Numbered from the stretch's first letter, positions 1 through 8,812 are shown. The stretch is 45,062 bases of DNA from Alphaproteobacteria bacterium (GCA_027482195.1 JAIXWE010000092.1:1-45062), one strand, 5' to 3'. The notes: generated by a model from the letters alone, not told the origin. Numbers and translations are program-made.

Positions 1-642
1 ATGGTGCAAAGCGGCCTAGTGGACCGCCCAAGCGTCAGCCATTACCGCTTGGCCATGCATTTGTCGTTGGCGTTGATTATTTATTCCCTCTTGCTGTGGA
101 CGGCGTTGCAATATTTTGATCGTGCGCGTGGCACACCAAAAAAATCTGATGTGAGACCACCTAAATTTTTGCGCCCGTTTGGAATCATCAGCGGCGTGTT
201 TTTGACTGTCACGATTGTGTGGGGAGCGTTTGTTGCGGGGCTTGATGCCGGGTTGGTTTATAACCAATTTCCCAAAATGGGCGATGGGTTTATGCCGCCC
301 GAAATGTGGGCGAAAACACCGCAATGGCTTAATCTTTTTGAAAACCATGCCGCGGTGCAATTTGTGCATCGTTGGATTGCGATGTTCACGGGATTGGTGC
401 TCGTGGCCTATGCGCTTTCAGGATTAAAATATTATCCGGCGCGCTTTGCCCCTTTGGGATTATTGGTTTTTGTCCAGATTGGTTTGGGAATTAAAACTTT
501 GATTGCCTTTGATCAAACAAGCCCGCTTCATGACAACGCCATTCTTTATGCGGCGCTTCATCAATTCGGTGCGGTGATTTTATTGACGTTATTGCTCAAA
601 GCCCATTATTGGGTCATGAGCGTGCGGTATAATTCCAAATAA
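1..642 (+). CDS. ctaA: Heme A synthase (COX15/CtaA), 3' part
   Basis: C-terminal 213 residues of the inner-membrane enzyme that oxidises heme O to heme A for cytochrome c oxidase. The reading frame is open at the window edge, and the first visible residues (MVQSGLVDRP) match an internal W-M-V-x-S-G-L stretch of the family, so the real start lies upstream. Several hydrophobic membrane segments are visible, together with the second pair of conserved heme-ligand regions (ENHAAVQFVHRW near residue 114 and LHDNAILYAALHQFG near residue 178). The end overlaps the convergent glycosyltransferase gene by 37 bases, with no terminator between them. The family call is firm; only the N-terminal part is missing. 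Confidence 0.93.
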   Translation: MVQSGLVDRPSVSHYRLAMHLSLALIIYSLLLWTALQYFDRARGTPKKSDVRPPKFLRPFGIISGVFLTVTIVWGAFVAGLDAGLVYNQFPKMGDGFMPPEMWAKTPQWLNLFENHAAVQFVHRWIAMFTGLVLVAYALSGLKYYPARFAPLGLLVFVQIGLGIKTLIAFDQTSPLHDNAILYAALHQFGAVILLTLLLKAHYWVMSVRYNSK

Positions 643-1637
643 GAATCGGCGGTTTTTTCTTTGGTGAATTCGTTTTTGAATCGGGTGAATCCGCGTGTCA
701 CTAACTGGTCACGCAATGCGGGGTTCTCCATCAACCGCGCCAAACATTCTTGCAAAGATTGCACATCATCAATGGGGAATAATAATCCATCTTCTCCATC
801 ACGCATGTAAAATCCCGGGCCTTCGGAGGTGGATGCAATCACCGGGCAACGCGCCGCCCATGCTTGAATAAACACATTGCCAAACGGTTCTTGACGTGAC
901 GGAATCACACACACATCACACGCCTTCAAAAGGGCGGCCGCATCATCGCGCCAACCTAAGAAATGAACACGCTCTTTGATGTGAATTCTGTCTGCAAGTT
1001 GTTCAAGATTTTTACGCTCTGGCCCATCGCCCGCCAACCATACATGCATGTTGGGAAATTTTTCTGTGGCCTTGATTAAAACATCAAGTCCCTTATTCGG
1101 ATGATACCGCGCAAGTGTCAACACGACATAAGCCTCATCGGGTGTGTTCATGTCACGACGCATCGCCGGAACTTGCGTTGATTCTTGCGCAAAATTTGTG
1201 ATGACCTTCACACGCGCCGCGTCAATTTTTTGATCTGTCAGCCACGTCTTTAACGCCGGTGTGTTGGTCACAAAATAATTTGTCGTCGCAAAATTTTTTA
1301 AATGATAATACCCGCCCAAACGCGCAACATGGGCCTTCGCGCCATGTTTTTTCGGAATAACAGACGCGGCACGCGCCATCCAACTTTGAATAATATCTGG
1401 CTTTTCTTTTTTTAAAATGTGACGCACGACAAAAGGTGTGATGATGTCAATCTTGCCACGAAACGGAACACCATAAACTTTCATGCCTTTTTTCTTGAGA
1501 ATTTCAACACGCGGGGTAAAGGCACGGGTGACAATCACCTGATCCACACCGCGTTCATGAAGGGCGGTGCAAATATCAACAAAGGCGGTTTCCGCACCGC
1601 CGTGATGTGCGCCGGCCATAATGTTGAGGATTTTCAT
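606..1637 (-). CDS. Glycosyltransferase family 4 (GT-B)
   Basis: A 343-residue cytoplasmic or peripheral GT-B glycosyltransferase that transfers a sugar from a nucleotide donor, probably into lipopolysaccharide or another surface glycan. The N-terminal GxxxGGAE-type acceptor motif (AGAHHGGAETAF) and the C-terminal donor-site pattern EPFGNVFIQAWA, followed by P-V-I-A-S and DGEDGLLF, are typical of family GT4. Its ATG overlaps the stop codon of the upstream exported protein (ATGA), so it is the third gene of an rne operon. Acceptor and sugar cannot be read from sequence. The 3' end overlaps convergent ctaA by 37 bases. Confidence 0.88.
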   Translation of the reverse strand: MKILNIMAGAHHGGAETAFVDICTALHERGVDQVIVTRAFTPRVEILKKKGMKVYGVPFRGKIDIITPFVVRHILKKEKPDIIQSWMARAASVIPKKHGAKAHVARLGGYYHLKNFATTNYFVTNTPALKTWLTDQKIDAARVKVITNFAQESTQVPAMRRDMNTPDEAYVVLTLARYHPNKGLDVLIKATEKFPNMHVWLAGDGPERKNLEQLADRIHIKERVHFLGWRDDAAALLKACDVCVIPSRQEPFGNVFIQAWAARCPVIASTSEGPGFYMRDGEDGLLFPIDDVQSLQECLARLMENPALRDQLVTRGFTRFKNEFTKEKTADSYLELYRTLMTQ

Positions 1638-2200
1638 GTTGCGGGCTTAATTGACAAATCTTGATCAAGACCCAAATTTTCAATCAAAAGTTCGGGCAAC
1701 TCTTTTTCTGATTTATCCATTTCTTTCAGCATGCGTTGACAGGCTGCTTTGTCCGACACGGGAATTGCTGTGATGTTTTTATCACGCTCCGCAATTGCGT
1801 CATCAAATAATTTCAAATAGGCACGAACCTCCGACGGCTTTGCCACATCTTGTAATAAAATCATTTTTTCCAAGCGTGATTTGCCTTGTTGCAAACTTGG
1901 GCGCACACTCAACCGCCAATCACCCAAACGCGCGCTCAAAGCCTCTTTCATCTCAGGGTTTTTTTCACCACATGATTTGACCGCACGCATAAGGCTTGAT
2001 TGCACATTTTCAACCGCCTTCATAATGCCGTGTGCGGCGCGAATGGCTTCGAATTGCTTGATTTGGTTATCGCTTTTTTTATCCAAAAGCGCGGTGGTGC
2101 GCGCATCCAATTTTTCGATCATGGTTTTTTCCGAAGCTAAGGCCGAAGCCGCTCCGACAAACATGACAAAAACAAGTGCAAAGAAAATTGCGGCGCGCAT
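1634..2200 (-). CDS. Exported protein of unknown function
   Basis: A 188-residue protein that I do not recognise. It begins with a clear Sec signal peptide (MRAAIFF, a hydrophobic core, then A-S-A-L-A), so it should be periplasmic. The mature part is charged, probably mostly helical, with cysteines near residues 77 and 154 of the mature-plus-signal chain. A GTG at 2209 also opens the frame, but it starts with the last G of a GGAG ribosome site (2209-2212), whereas the ATG at 2200 sits 8 bases downstream of that GGAG and directly starts the signal peptide, so I chose 2200. It lies between rne and the glycosyltransferase, and overlaps the latter by four bases. Confidence 0.75.
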   Translation of the reverse strand: MRAAIFFALVFVMFVGAASALASEKTMIEKLDARTTALLDKKSDNQIKQFEAIRAAHGIMKAVENVQSSLMRAVKSCGEKNPEMKEALSARLGDWRLSVRPSLQQGKSRLEKMILLQDVAKPSEVRAYLKLFDDAIAERDKNITAIPVSDKAACQRMLKEMDKSEKELPELLIENLGLDQDLSIKPAT

Positions 2201-2205
2201 CAAAA

Positions 2206-4893
2206 TCACTCCACCAATTTATTCCACCAACCCTTTTTTTTGGGCGCAGAATCATTGGTCACCGATTCATCATTCGACGGATTATGTGGTGCCACGTGCG
2301 GGGCCTCTGTTTGTGGCTCTGCACGGCGCGCATGAAAACGCTTGGCTTGGAATGTTGGTTTTGTCGGTGGCGGCGTTGTTGGCAAAACCGCATCGTCATC
2401 CGTCTCAATAATCGGTGGCGGGGCAACATTGCCATTCACGTCACCATGCTCATCACGCGGCAAATTCTGGCGATTGCGATCACGACCACGCCCGCGATGA
2501 TTGCGATCCCCACGTTCATTTTGCGGACGATCTGCGCGTTCTGTGCGCTCTGGCCGGTCATTGCGGTCATTGCGTTCGCGGCCACGCCCGCGTTGAGTAT
2601 GACGGTCATTACGGTCACGATTGCGGTTTTGGGAACGCGGTTGTTCGTCCGCATCCCCCGCATCGGGTGCAAGCTCTTGATCATCCGCTTCCTCATCGGA
2701 ATCATCGTCCCGCTCGGTGCGTGTTACAACCTCAACGGCTTTCACACCTTCAATGCGGAAACGGCTTTGGATCAATTCATCATCAACCGCGACAAAAACT
2801 TTAAAGCCGTAACGCTGTTCAATATCCGCCATCATATCGCGTTTGTGATTGAGCATATAAATCGCAACAGCAGAATTAAGGTATAAATTCACGTGTGACA
2901 CACGGTTGCGAATGCCTTCATCTTCCAAAGCGCGTAAAGCCAAAATAGCAACCGAGTCAGCCGTGCGCACATGTCCCACGCCGGCGCAGGTTGGACATTT
3001 TTCAAATTGTGCTTCGGTCAAGGACGGATTCAGACGTTGGCGTGATAATTCCAACAAACCGAAATTCGAAATGCGCCCAACTTGAATCCGCGCGCGGTCC
3101 GAACTTAAGGCATCACGCAATTTGCGTTCCACCTTTGCATTATTTCGGTAGTCTTCCATGTCGATAAAATCGATCACAACCAAGCCGCCCAAATCGCGCA
3201 AACGCAATTGGCGCGCCACTTCTTCCGCCGCTTCCAAATTGGTTTTAAGCGCGGTTTCTTCGATATGGCGTTCTTTGGTCGCACGGCCTGAGTTGACATC
3301 AATCGACACCAAAGCTTCGGTCGGGTTGATCACCAAATATCCACCCGAACGCAACGTCACAACCGGTTCACCAATTTCGGCGATTTGATTTTCAACTTGG
3401 TAACGATGGAAAAGAGGAATTTTTGGATCATCATATTTCTTCACCGTATCCACCTGATCCGGCATCAACATGCTGATGAAATGATGGGCATCGTGATAGG
3501 CTTGATCCCCCGATACAAAAATTTCAGAAATTTCGGAGTTATAAATATCGCGTACGGCGCGTTTGACCAAACTGCTTTCCTCATAAATCACGGATGGTGC
3601 CGATGATTGCAAGGTCAATTCCCGCACATTGTCCCAAAGGCGCATCAGGTAATCAAGATCACGTTTAATTTCGTCCTTGCCACACGACACACCGGCGGTA
3701 CGCAAAATGACCGACATGCCGTCAGGTACCGCCAACTCAGAAAGAATTTCGCGCATGCGGCGACGTTCCGCAAAACTTGCGATTTTACGGCTGACCCCGC
3801 CACCACGTGGGGAGTTTGGCATGAGAACCGAATAACGACCGGGCAGTGAAAGATATGAAGTAACAGCCGCACCTTTATTGCCGCGTTCTTCTTTTTGAAC
3901 TTGCACAAGCATGATTTGCCCACGCTTGATCACTTCTTGAATTTTATAATTCTTGCGTGGATTGAAACGATAAGACGAGCTGTTATCAACGCCGTCGCCG
4001 CCAATCATTTCCGAACGTCGGCCCCGCAAATTGTGACGCCCACGGCCACGGCCGCGCTGCTGATCGCGCCCACCGTTGCGTCCGCGCCCACGGCGAAAAC
4101 GACGCCGCCCCGGGCCTTCTTGTTGATCTTGCGATTCAGGTGAAACATTTTCTGATTCCGTTTGCGATGCGGGCTCTTGCTCGTCGTGAGCTAAACCTTC
4201 TTCGGGGGATGCGGAATCTTCGTCTAATTCTGATTCTGAATCCTCATCGTCTTCATCTTCTTCATGATCGTTCTCATCTTCGTCCTCTTGGTCATCCGAT
4301 TCCAAAGATTCCAATTGATCTTCTGATTGATCTTCCCGCTCATCCGAAAGACCAACATCATCATTGTTATGTTGTTGAAATTCCGGTTCATCCGAAGGGG
4401 CATTTTCATTAGAAATTGCACCAGGCTCAATTGCCGATTCATCTTCTGTGACAACTGGAATCACACCCAAAGGTTGATTGCGGCGCACTTGTTCTTCTAA
4501 AACCGATAAGGCTTCTTCTTCGGTTTTGCCTTCGGCCTGAAGGGCGGCTAAGGCCTCCTCTTCGGCGGCGATTTGTGCCGCTTCTTCCGCTGCTAACGCT
4601 TCCAACATGGCTTGTTGTTCGGCCAATAAGGCTTCGCGGTCGGCCACAGGAATGCGGAAATAATCAGGATGAATTTCAGCAAAGGGAAGAAAACCATGGC
4701 GGTTTCCACCAAAATTCACAAAGGCGGCTTGTAACGATGGTTCAACCCGCGTCACTTTGGCCAGGAAAATGCTTCCCTTAAGCTGTTTGCGAACTTTACT
4801 TTCGTAATCAAATTCCAAAAGGCGGTTATTATCAACGACGGCGACCCGTGTCTCTTCGACATGGGTGGCGTCAATCAGCATCCGTTTAGTCAT
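2206..4893 (-). CDS. rne: Ribonuclease E
   Basis: An 895-residue endoribonuclease E/G-family protein for mRNA decay and rRNA/tRNA processing. The S1 domain starts near residue 36 and is interrupted by a roughly 200-residue low-complexity insertion (acidic D/E-rich, then R/G-rich) before it resumes near residue 318, as in other alphaproteobacterial RNase E proteins. Catalytic aspartates are D532 (IDVNSGR) and D575 (VIDFID); their 43-residue spacing equals that of D303/D346 in E. coli. The zinc-link C633-P-T-C636 sits 101 residues after the first aspartate, again as in E. coli. The tail after about residue 720 is arginine-rich and disordered and probably binds RNA and degradosome partners. A hairpin covers its ribosome site (see 4902-4919). 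Confidence 0.96.
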   Translation of the reverse strand: MTKRMLIDATHVEETRVAVVDNNRLLEFDYESKVRKQLKGSIFLAKVTRVEPSLQAAFVNFGGNRHGFLPFAEIHPDYFRIPVADREALLAEQQAMLEALAAEEAAQIAAEEEALAALQAEGKTEEEALSVLEEQVRRNQPLGVIPVVTEDESAIEPGAISNENAPSDEPEFQQHNNDDVGLSDEREDQSEDQLESLESDDQEDEDENDHEEDEDDEDSESELDEDSASPEEGLAHDEQEPASQTESENVSPESQDQQEGPGRRRFRRGRGRNGGRDQQRGRGRGRHNLRGRRSEMIGGDGVDNSSSYRFNPRKNYKIQEVIKRGQIMLVQVQKEERGNKGAAVTSYLSLPGRYSVLMPNSPRGGGVSRKIASFAERRRMREILSELAVPDGMSVILRTAGVSCGKDEIKRDLDYLMRLWDNVRELTLQSSAPSVIYEESSLVKRAVRDIYNSEISEIFVSGDQAYHDAHHFISMLMPDQVDTVKKYDDPKIPLFHRYQVENQIAEIGEPVVTLRSGGYLVINPTEALVSIDVNSGRATKERHIEETALKTNLEAAEEVARQLRLRDLGGLVVIDFIDMEDYRNNAKVERKLRDALSSDRARIQVGRISNFGLLELSRQRLNPSLTEAQFEKCPTCAGVGHVRTADSVAILALRALEDEGIRNRVSHVNLYLNSAVAIYMLNHKRDMMADIEQRYGFKVFVAVDDELIQSRFRIEGVKAVEVVTRTERDDDSDEEADDQELAPDAGDADEQPRSQNRNRDRNDRHTQRGRGRERNDRNDRPERTERADRPQNERGDRNHRGRGRDRNRQNLPRDEHGDVNGNVAPPPIIETDDDAVLPTTPPPTKPTFQAKRFHARRAEPQTEAPHVAPHNPSNDESVTNDSAPKKKGWWNKLVE

Positions 4894-4901
4894 GGTAAAA
4901 A

Positions 4902-4919
4902 CTCCTGCAATTGGCAGGA
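4902..4919 (-). promoter_or_regulatory. Hairpin covering the rne ribosome binding site
   Basis: On the minus strand TCCTGC (4919-4914) and GCAGGA (4908-4903) form a 6-bp stem with a 5-base loop. The right arm holds most of the AGGAG ribosome site (4906-4902), which is 8 bases ahead of the rne ATG. Folding would therefore hide the site. RNase E genes elsewhere are known to be autoregulated through their 5' leader; that this hairpin serves the same purpose is inference. Confidence 0.5.
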
Positions 4920-5403
4920 AAACCGCATAAATCCTTTTGCGACAGAAAGGACATCAACGGCATCCGGCCGCGTGTCATGTGTCAAGTTCGGGGCGCGCAC
5001 TCTTTTTTAACGCGAACAAACCTAGGGTTTGCTTCTATTCGCGGGGCCCTTTTATTTCGGCATTGCAGCTAGCGAAACCTTTCATTCAATCACGCCTGCT
5101 AAAACCACAATGGTCGCTTTATTACAGTAGAGGGGTTTGCCGCGCGTCACAAGATATAAATTATATACATAATGCGAAGCGGGGGTGGGGATGCGGGAAT
5201 ACTTATTTCAAAATATTGGATTATGACAATATTTACATGAAATATTACTTAGGTTTTTCGAGAATATGTATTTACATAATGCAAGATAATGGAAACTAAT
5301 AATCTTGTTTATGCGTCTTCACTTCCCCGTTATCACAAATTGCTTGTTTTTCGCGCGCCTTTCCCCTTGACAAGCAAACTTAAGAAAAATCTTAGTTTAG
5401 GTC

Positions 5404-5433
5404 GAATTATAGTACTCCCCCGTACTATAATTC
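5404..5433. repeat. Perfect 12-bp inverted repeat with 6-base loop
   Basis: GAATTATAGTAC (5404-5415) and GTACTATAATTC (5422-5433) are exact reverse complements around the loop TCCCCC. No T-run follows on either strand, so it is not a standard terminator. It lies about 35 bases upstream of the -35 box of the repeat-protein gene, a position suited to an operator or to a structured RNA end. Confidence 0.85.
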
Positions 5434-5467
5434 AGCGCAAGAACCATTTTCGAAATCATGAAAAAAC

Positions 5468-5496
5468 TTGCCTTTTGTTTTCATATTCACTATAAC
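5468..5496 (+). promoter_or_regulatory. Sigma-70-type promoter of the repeat-protein gene
   Basis: TTGCCT (5468-5473) and TATAAC (5491-5496) are separated by exactly 17 bases. The ATG of the gene starts at 5502, so transcription would begin at or next to the start codon. There is no ribosome binding site between them, which points to a leaderless messenger. Confidence 0.65.
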
Positions 5497-5501
5497 AGCG
5501 C

Positions 5502-7124
5502 ATGCGTTCCAAGACTCCATCATTAACCATAAATGGAAAACGCGGGCCAGCCAAGCCGCGCCCGGGTAAAAATCTGGCTTTTGCCCCCCTCTCTGATCTT
5601 GAGAGAGAAAATTTGCGCGGGTGGGTGGAGATTGCCTTTGACCAGGCCGTGCATTTCAACGGATCACAAACGGCGGAGGAAGATTTAATTGAATCCCTCG
5701 CCGCGTTGGAGAAAATTTTTAATGGGGTTGTGACAGATCATCAAAATTTAAATCGCGATGACATCGAAGCGGCCATTATCGAATCCCTTGATGTGGGGCG
5801 CGCCATTCCGCGCACCATCGATTCTTTCTTAAGTGTCGCGAGTGAATTTTACCACCGCCTTGAAACCGCAAATAATTTTGAAACCAGCTTAAATATTTTG
5901 GAACGCGCCGGTGTGCCGGTCGTGCACACACATGATCTTCACATTCCCCCCGGCGAAGGTGAGATTCAAAATGCGTTAAGCGAAGACCCCACAAAGTTTA
6001 AAATCGAAACACAACCGCGTTTGGCGTGGCTTGTCGCGGCGATGAAAGAAAAAGGAATTTTCACCAGCGACATCATGATCACCGTCGGTCAAACACCCAA
6101 AAATATTATGCGCCAACACCCCTATGTCATCATCGATATTCCGTATGTGCCGTGTCAAATTGCGGTGTGTGACCAAGTGGGCGAACGTACCTTTATCACC
6201 AATAAAATTTATGAGATGGATTTTTGGAAAAATTTTAACAAGGATTTGTTAAAAGCCACGCAAGGTGTCACCGGAATTATTTGCCGCAGTCAAGACCAAT
6301 GGATCCGTGATATCTTAGATCACATTGAACAGATGCGCGCACCAGAAAGCCAACGCGTCGATATGAAGGCATTCGCCGCAACCCCCACCCGCGCGAAAAT
6401 GCCAATCACGTTAGAGGCAATTGAGCAATCTATACGCGCAACCTATGACGCAAGCGGAAAATGGCCAGGGGTAAGAAATGAGATAATCATGTATGGTCCT
6501 TTAAAAGATCAAATTAAATGGGGTGGAATTGATGCGCGCTTTAAAAAAGGAAACTATGAGGGCTACATCTCGCTCGCAGATTTCATGGAGAAAAAAGGAT
6601 TCAGGAAGAATCACTTAAATATCGAGCATTATACATTTGATGATATAGTAGACTCCATTCAAGCAACCTATGACGCCACTGATAAATGGCCTGCACACCA
6701 TTATGGTGTGATTGAGTATGGAGCCCTGAAAGATCTGATAACATGGGCCGCGCTACATCAACGTTTCAAAAACGGAAAATATGAAGGCTACAGCTCACTG
6801 GCGGATTTCATGGAGAAAAAAGGGTTTAAGAAAAACTACTTCAATATCGAACATTACCCGCTGGACGATATTAAAGACTCCATTCAAGCAACTTTTGACG
6901 TTACTGGAAAATGGCCCGCACAACATCATGGCATGATCATGATTGAGTATGGGGTCTTGAAAAATAAGATCACATGGATTGCGCTTAATCGGCGTTTCAG
7001 ATCTGGAAAGTATGAAGGGTATAAATCCCTTGCGGAGTTTAGAGACAAAGTGAAAGCGGAGTATGAGGCCGCACTTAGTCATGCGCCGTCGCCTGTATCG
7101 CCGCCCGCGCCATTCGCGCCTTAA
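5502..7124 (+). CDS. Unknown protein with three C-terminal ~75-residue repeats
   Basis: A 540-residue soluble protein I cannot name. Residues 1-300 form an unrecognised region. Residues 302-377, 378-452 and 453-about 522 are three closely similar repeats, each with the pattern I-x-x-S-I-x-A-T-(Y/F)-D, G/D-K-W-P, a YG-x-L centre, ITW or IKW, R-F-x-x-G-x-Y-E-G-Y and SLA-x-F. Their layout recalls helicase-associated-type repeats that often bind nucleic acid, but I infer that only from the pattern. The tail is Ala/Pro-rich. No signal peptide or membrane segment. The start has no ribosome site and lies 5 bases after a -10 box, and the next in-frame ATG is far inside, so the ATG at 5502 is likely used leaderless. 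The structured upstream spacer suggests an accessory locus. Confidence 0.7.
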   Translation: MRSKTPSLTINGKRGPAKPRPGKNLAFAPLSDLERENLRGWVEIAFDQAVHFNGSQTAEEDLIESLAALEKIFNGVVTDHQNLNRDDIEAAIIESLDVGRAIPRTIDSFLSVASEFYHRLETANNFETSLNILERAGVPVVHTHDLHIPPGEGEIQNALSEDPTKFKIETQPRLAWLVAAMKEKGIFTSDIMITVGQTPKNIMRQHPYVIIDIPYVPCQIAVCDQVGERTFITNKIYEMDFWKNFNKDLLKATQGVTGIICRSQDQWIRDILDHIEQMRAPESQRVDMKAFAATPTRAKMPITLEAIEQSIRATYDASGKWPGVRNEIIMYGPLKDQIKWGGIDARFKKGNYEGYISLADFMEKKGFRKNHLNIEHYTFDDIVDSIQATYDATDKWPAHHYGVIEYGALKDLITWAALHQRFKNGKYEGYSSLADFMEKKGFKKNYFNIEHYPLDDIKDSIQATFDVTGKWPAQHHGMIMIEYGVLKNKITWIALNRRFRSGKYEGYKSLAEFRDKVKAEYEAALSHAPSPVSPPAPFAP

Positions 7125-7185
7125 AAACGTCACCCTCTTGTGTTCTGACTTGTGTTCTGTGCGCGTGGTTTGTATCTTGAGCATC

Positions 7186-8415
7186 ATGCGTGTCTTTTTT
7201 CTTTTTCTGGCTTTTCTTTTTTGTGCGTTCCCCGCTTTCGCTTTGGAAGTCAGGGGGTTTCGCATTGGCGAAGATCATTCCGGTGCGCGCATTGTTTTGG
7301 AGCTTTCTGACACTGCGCAATTTCGAAGCTTTACCCTGACGAACCCCGATCGCGTGATGATTGATATGCCGACCTTTCGCTGGGCGACATCACCACCCGC
7401 CATTCCCGCCAACAGTCAATTTATCAAAGCGGTGCGTTACGGGGCTTTGGGTGCGGGGCAAGCGCGCATCGTCATTGAGGCGAAAACATCGGTTCAAATT
7501 AAAAGTGCGTTTTTGCTTCCCCCCAAGCAAGGCCAACCCCACCGTTTGGTGGTGGATGTTTCATCGGTTGCGGCGCAAACGGCGAATGATTCCCAATCAC
7601 AAATTTTGGGTGTGTTGCGTCCACCCACGCGCGATGAAGAGACCACAACGCAAGATTTCACCATTCAAGAAAATGATGCGGCGAAAAATGCGCAAGCCCC
7701 TTCAAACACATCATCAAAAGCGCATAAACCATTGATCATTATTGATCCCGGTCATGGCGGCCCCGACCCCGGCGCCACCGCCGTCAACGGCATTCATGAA
7801 AAAACCATTGTGTTATCGATCGGCAAAGAATTGCGTGACATGTTGATGGAGTCCGGGCGGTATCGCGTCAAAATGACACGCGACCGCGATATTTTTATCC
7901 CCTTGCGCGGACGGGTGAATTTCGCCCGCCAACATAAAGGTGATTTATTTATCTCGATCCATGCCGACAGTATCGGCAACGCCGCCACGACCGGTGCATC
8001 TGTTTACACGCTTTCCAACACCGCATCAGATGCCGAGACCGCAAAATTGGCGGAGCGTGAAAATAAATCCGACTTGATTGCTGGTGTGAATTTGAACCAA
8101 CAAGAAGATGACGTGACCACCATTTTATTGGATTTGGCGGCACGCGATACCATGAACCAATCACGCTTTTTGGCGAACACGGTGGTCGATACATTTCAAG
8201 ATCATGGTGTTGATGTCTTGGACCGTCGCCCGCACCGCTCCGCCGGATTTGCCGTGTTAAAAGCGGTTGATATTCCATCCATTTTGGTGGAGACCGGGTT
8301 TTTGACCAACTCCCAAGAAGCCAATAAATTAGCCTCCCCCGAATATCGCCGCCGCATCGCCCGCGCCCTTCACAAAAGCGTTGATAATTACTTCGCCCGC
8401 GTCACCAACCAATGA
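7186..8415 (+). CDS. amiC: N-acetylmuramoyl-L-alanine amidase (AMIN + Amidase_3)
   Basis: A 409-residue periplasmic zinc amidase that cuts the stem peptide from peptidoglycan, chiefly at division. A signal peptide (MRVFFLFLAF..., ending A-F-A) is followed by an N-terminal AMIN targeting domain (LEVRGFRIGEDHSGARIVLE onwards), a polar linker, then the catalytic Amidase_3 domain. Zinc-site motifs are visible: IDPGHGGPDPGA, the E of HEKTIVLSIG, SIHADS, and VETGFLTN with its catalytic glutamate. The frame is open 41 codons upstream, but that part is basic and overlaps the previous gene, while the ATG at 7186 directly starts the signal peptide. Reading amiC rather than amiA/B is by domain order. 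Confidence 0.9.
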   Translation: MRVFFLFLAFLFCAFPAFALEVRGFRIGEDHSGARIVLELSDTAQFRSFTLTNPDRVMIDMPTFRWATSPPAIPANSQFIKAVRYGALGAGQARIVIEAKTSVQIKSAFLLPPKQGQPHRLVVDVSSVAAQTANDSQSQILGVLRPPTRDEETTTQDFTIQENDAAKNAQAPSNTSSKAHKPLIIIDPGHGGPDPGATAVNGIHEKTIVLSIGKELRDMLMESGRYRVKMTRDRDIFIPLRGRVNFARQHKGDLFISIHADSIGNAATTGASVYTLSNTASDAETAKLAERENKSDLIAGVNLNQQEDDVTTILLDLAARDTMNQSRFLANTVVDTFQDHGVDVLDRRPHRSAGFAVLKAVDIPSILVETGFLTNSQEANKLASPEYRRRIARALHKSVDNYFARVTNQ

Positions 8416-8541
8416 CATAATCACCGAAGGGTGGGCGCGGAAATGCGAGGGAGTGGCACGTGTGGGGTGATGATGGCAAAAACATGTCCCGAAACGGGTC
8501 CCGTCTTATGCCCTGAGCTTACGCGCTGTCATAAAACAGGG

Positions 8542-8569
8542 TTGTGTCGCAAGATAAGTCGTGTATAAA
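8542..8569 (+). promoter_or_regulatory. Promoter of the first small lipoprotein gene
   Basis: TTGTGT (8542-8547), 16-base spacer, TATAAA (8564-8569). It would give a leader of about 60 bases carrying the palindrome TCTTCGAAGA (8588-8597), which also occurs ahead of the third lipoprotein gene. Confidence 0.5.
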
Positions 8570-8638
8570 GGAAAACAGGTTACCCTTTCTTCGAAGAGAG
8601 CCTGTCTTTTTAACTTCAAAAATCTAATGAGGATCCCT

Positions 8639-8812
8639 ATGAAAAAAATCATCGCATCTTTTTGCTTGTTGGCTGCTGTTGGCTTAACCGCATGTGGCAC
8701 AGATAACGCAGGATATGTTGGCCAAGCTCCTTACGCACAAGAGCGTACAGCAGGAGCCACAACCGACGTTCAGTCAGCTGCACCCGTATTCGAGAAAAAA
8801 GTAACCAAGTAA
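8639..8812 (+). CDS. Small lipoprotein, 57 residues
   Basis: A short signal sequence with the lipobox L-T-A-C (Cys19) predicts a lipid-anchored envelope peptide of about 39 mature residues, polar and ending in VFEKKVTK. The ATG at 8639 follows GAGG (8629-8632) by 6 bases; the longer open frame from 8561 would destroy the signal peptide. First of three neighbouring small lipoprotein genes with similar lysine-ending tails (KKVTK, NKNTK, RSVTK). Size and place recall entericidin-type lipoproteins, but similarity is too low to claim that. A strong terminator follows. Confidence 0.82.
   Translation: MKKIIASFCLLAAVGLTACGTDNAGYVGQAPYAQERTAGATTDVQSAAPVFEKKVTK

Larger units (their letters stand above)
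4894..5501. other. Structured AT-rich spacer between rne and repeat-protein gene
   Basis: A 608-base divergent spacer with no convincing gene. It is visibly richer in A+T than its surroundings and holds a series of inverted repeats: 5017-5031 (CAAACC/GGTTTG), 5211-5234 (AAATATTG/CAATATTT, 8-base loop), 5282-5307 (CAAGAT/ATCTTG), 5340-5377 (TTGCTTG/CAAGCAA), 5376-5398 (AAACT-AAGA with one bulge) and 5404-5433 (12-bp perfect stem). TACATAATGC occurs twice as a direct repeat (5166-5175 and 5273-5282). The minus-strand part nearest rne presumably contains its promoter and leader; a TTGACA occurs on that strand at 4984-4979, but I see no good -10 at the right distance. Confidence 0.6.

Noticed and set aside
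2176-2886. 236-residue plus-strand open frame
   Set aside because: Lies opposite the arginine-rich tail of rne, whose codon bias keeps the antisense frame open; no ribosome site or family pattern.
4937-5299. 120-residue open frame in the rne spacer
   Set aside because: No ribosome site, no family pattern, and codon use unlike neighbours; spacer is dominated by inverted repeats.
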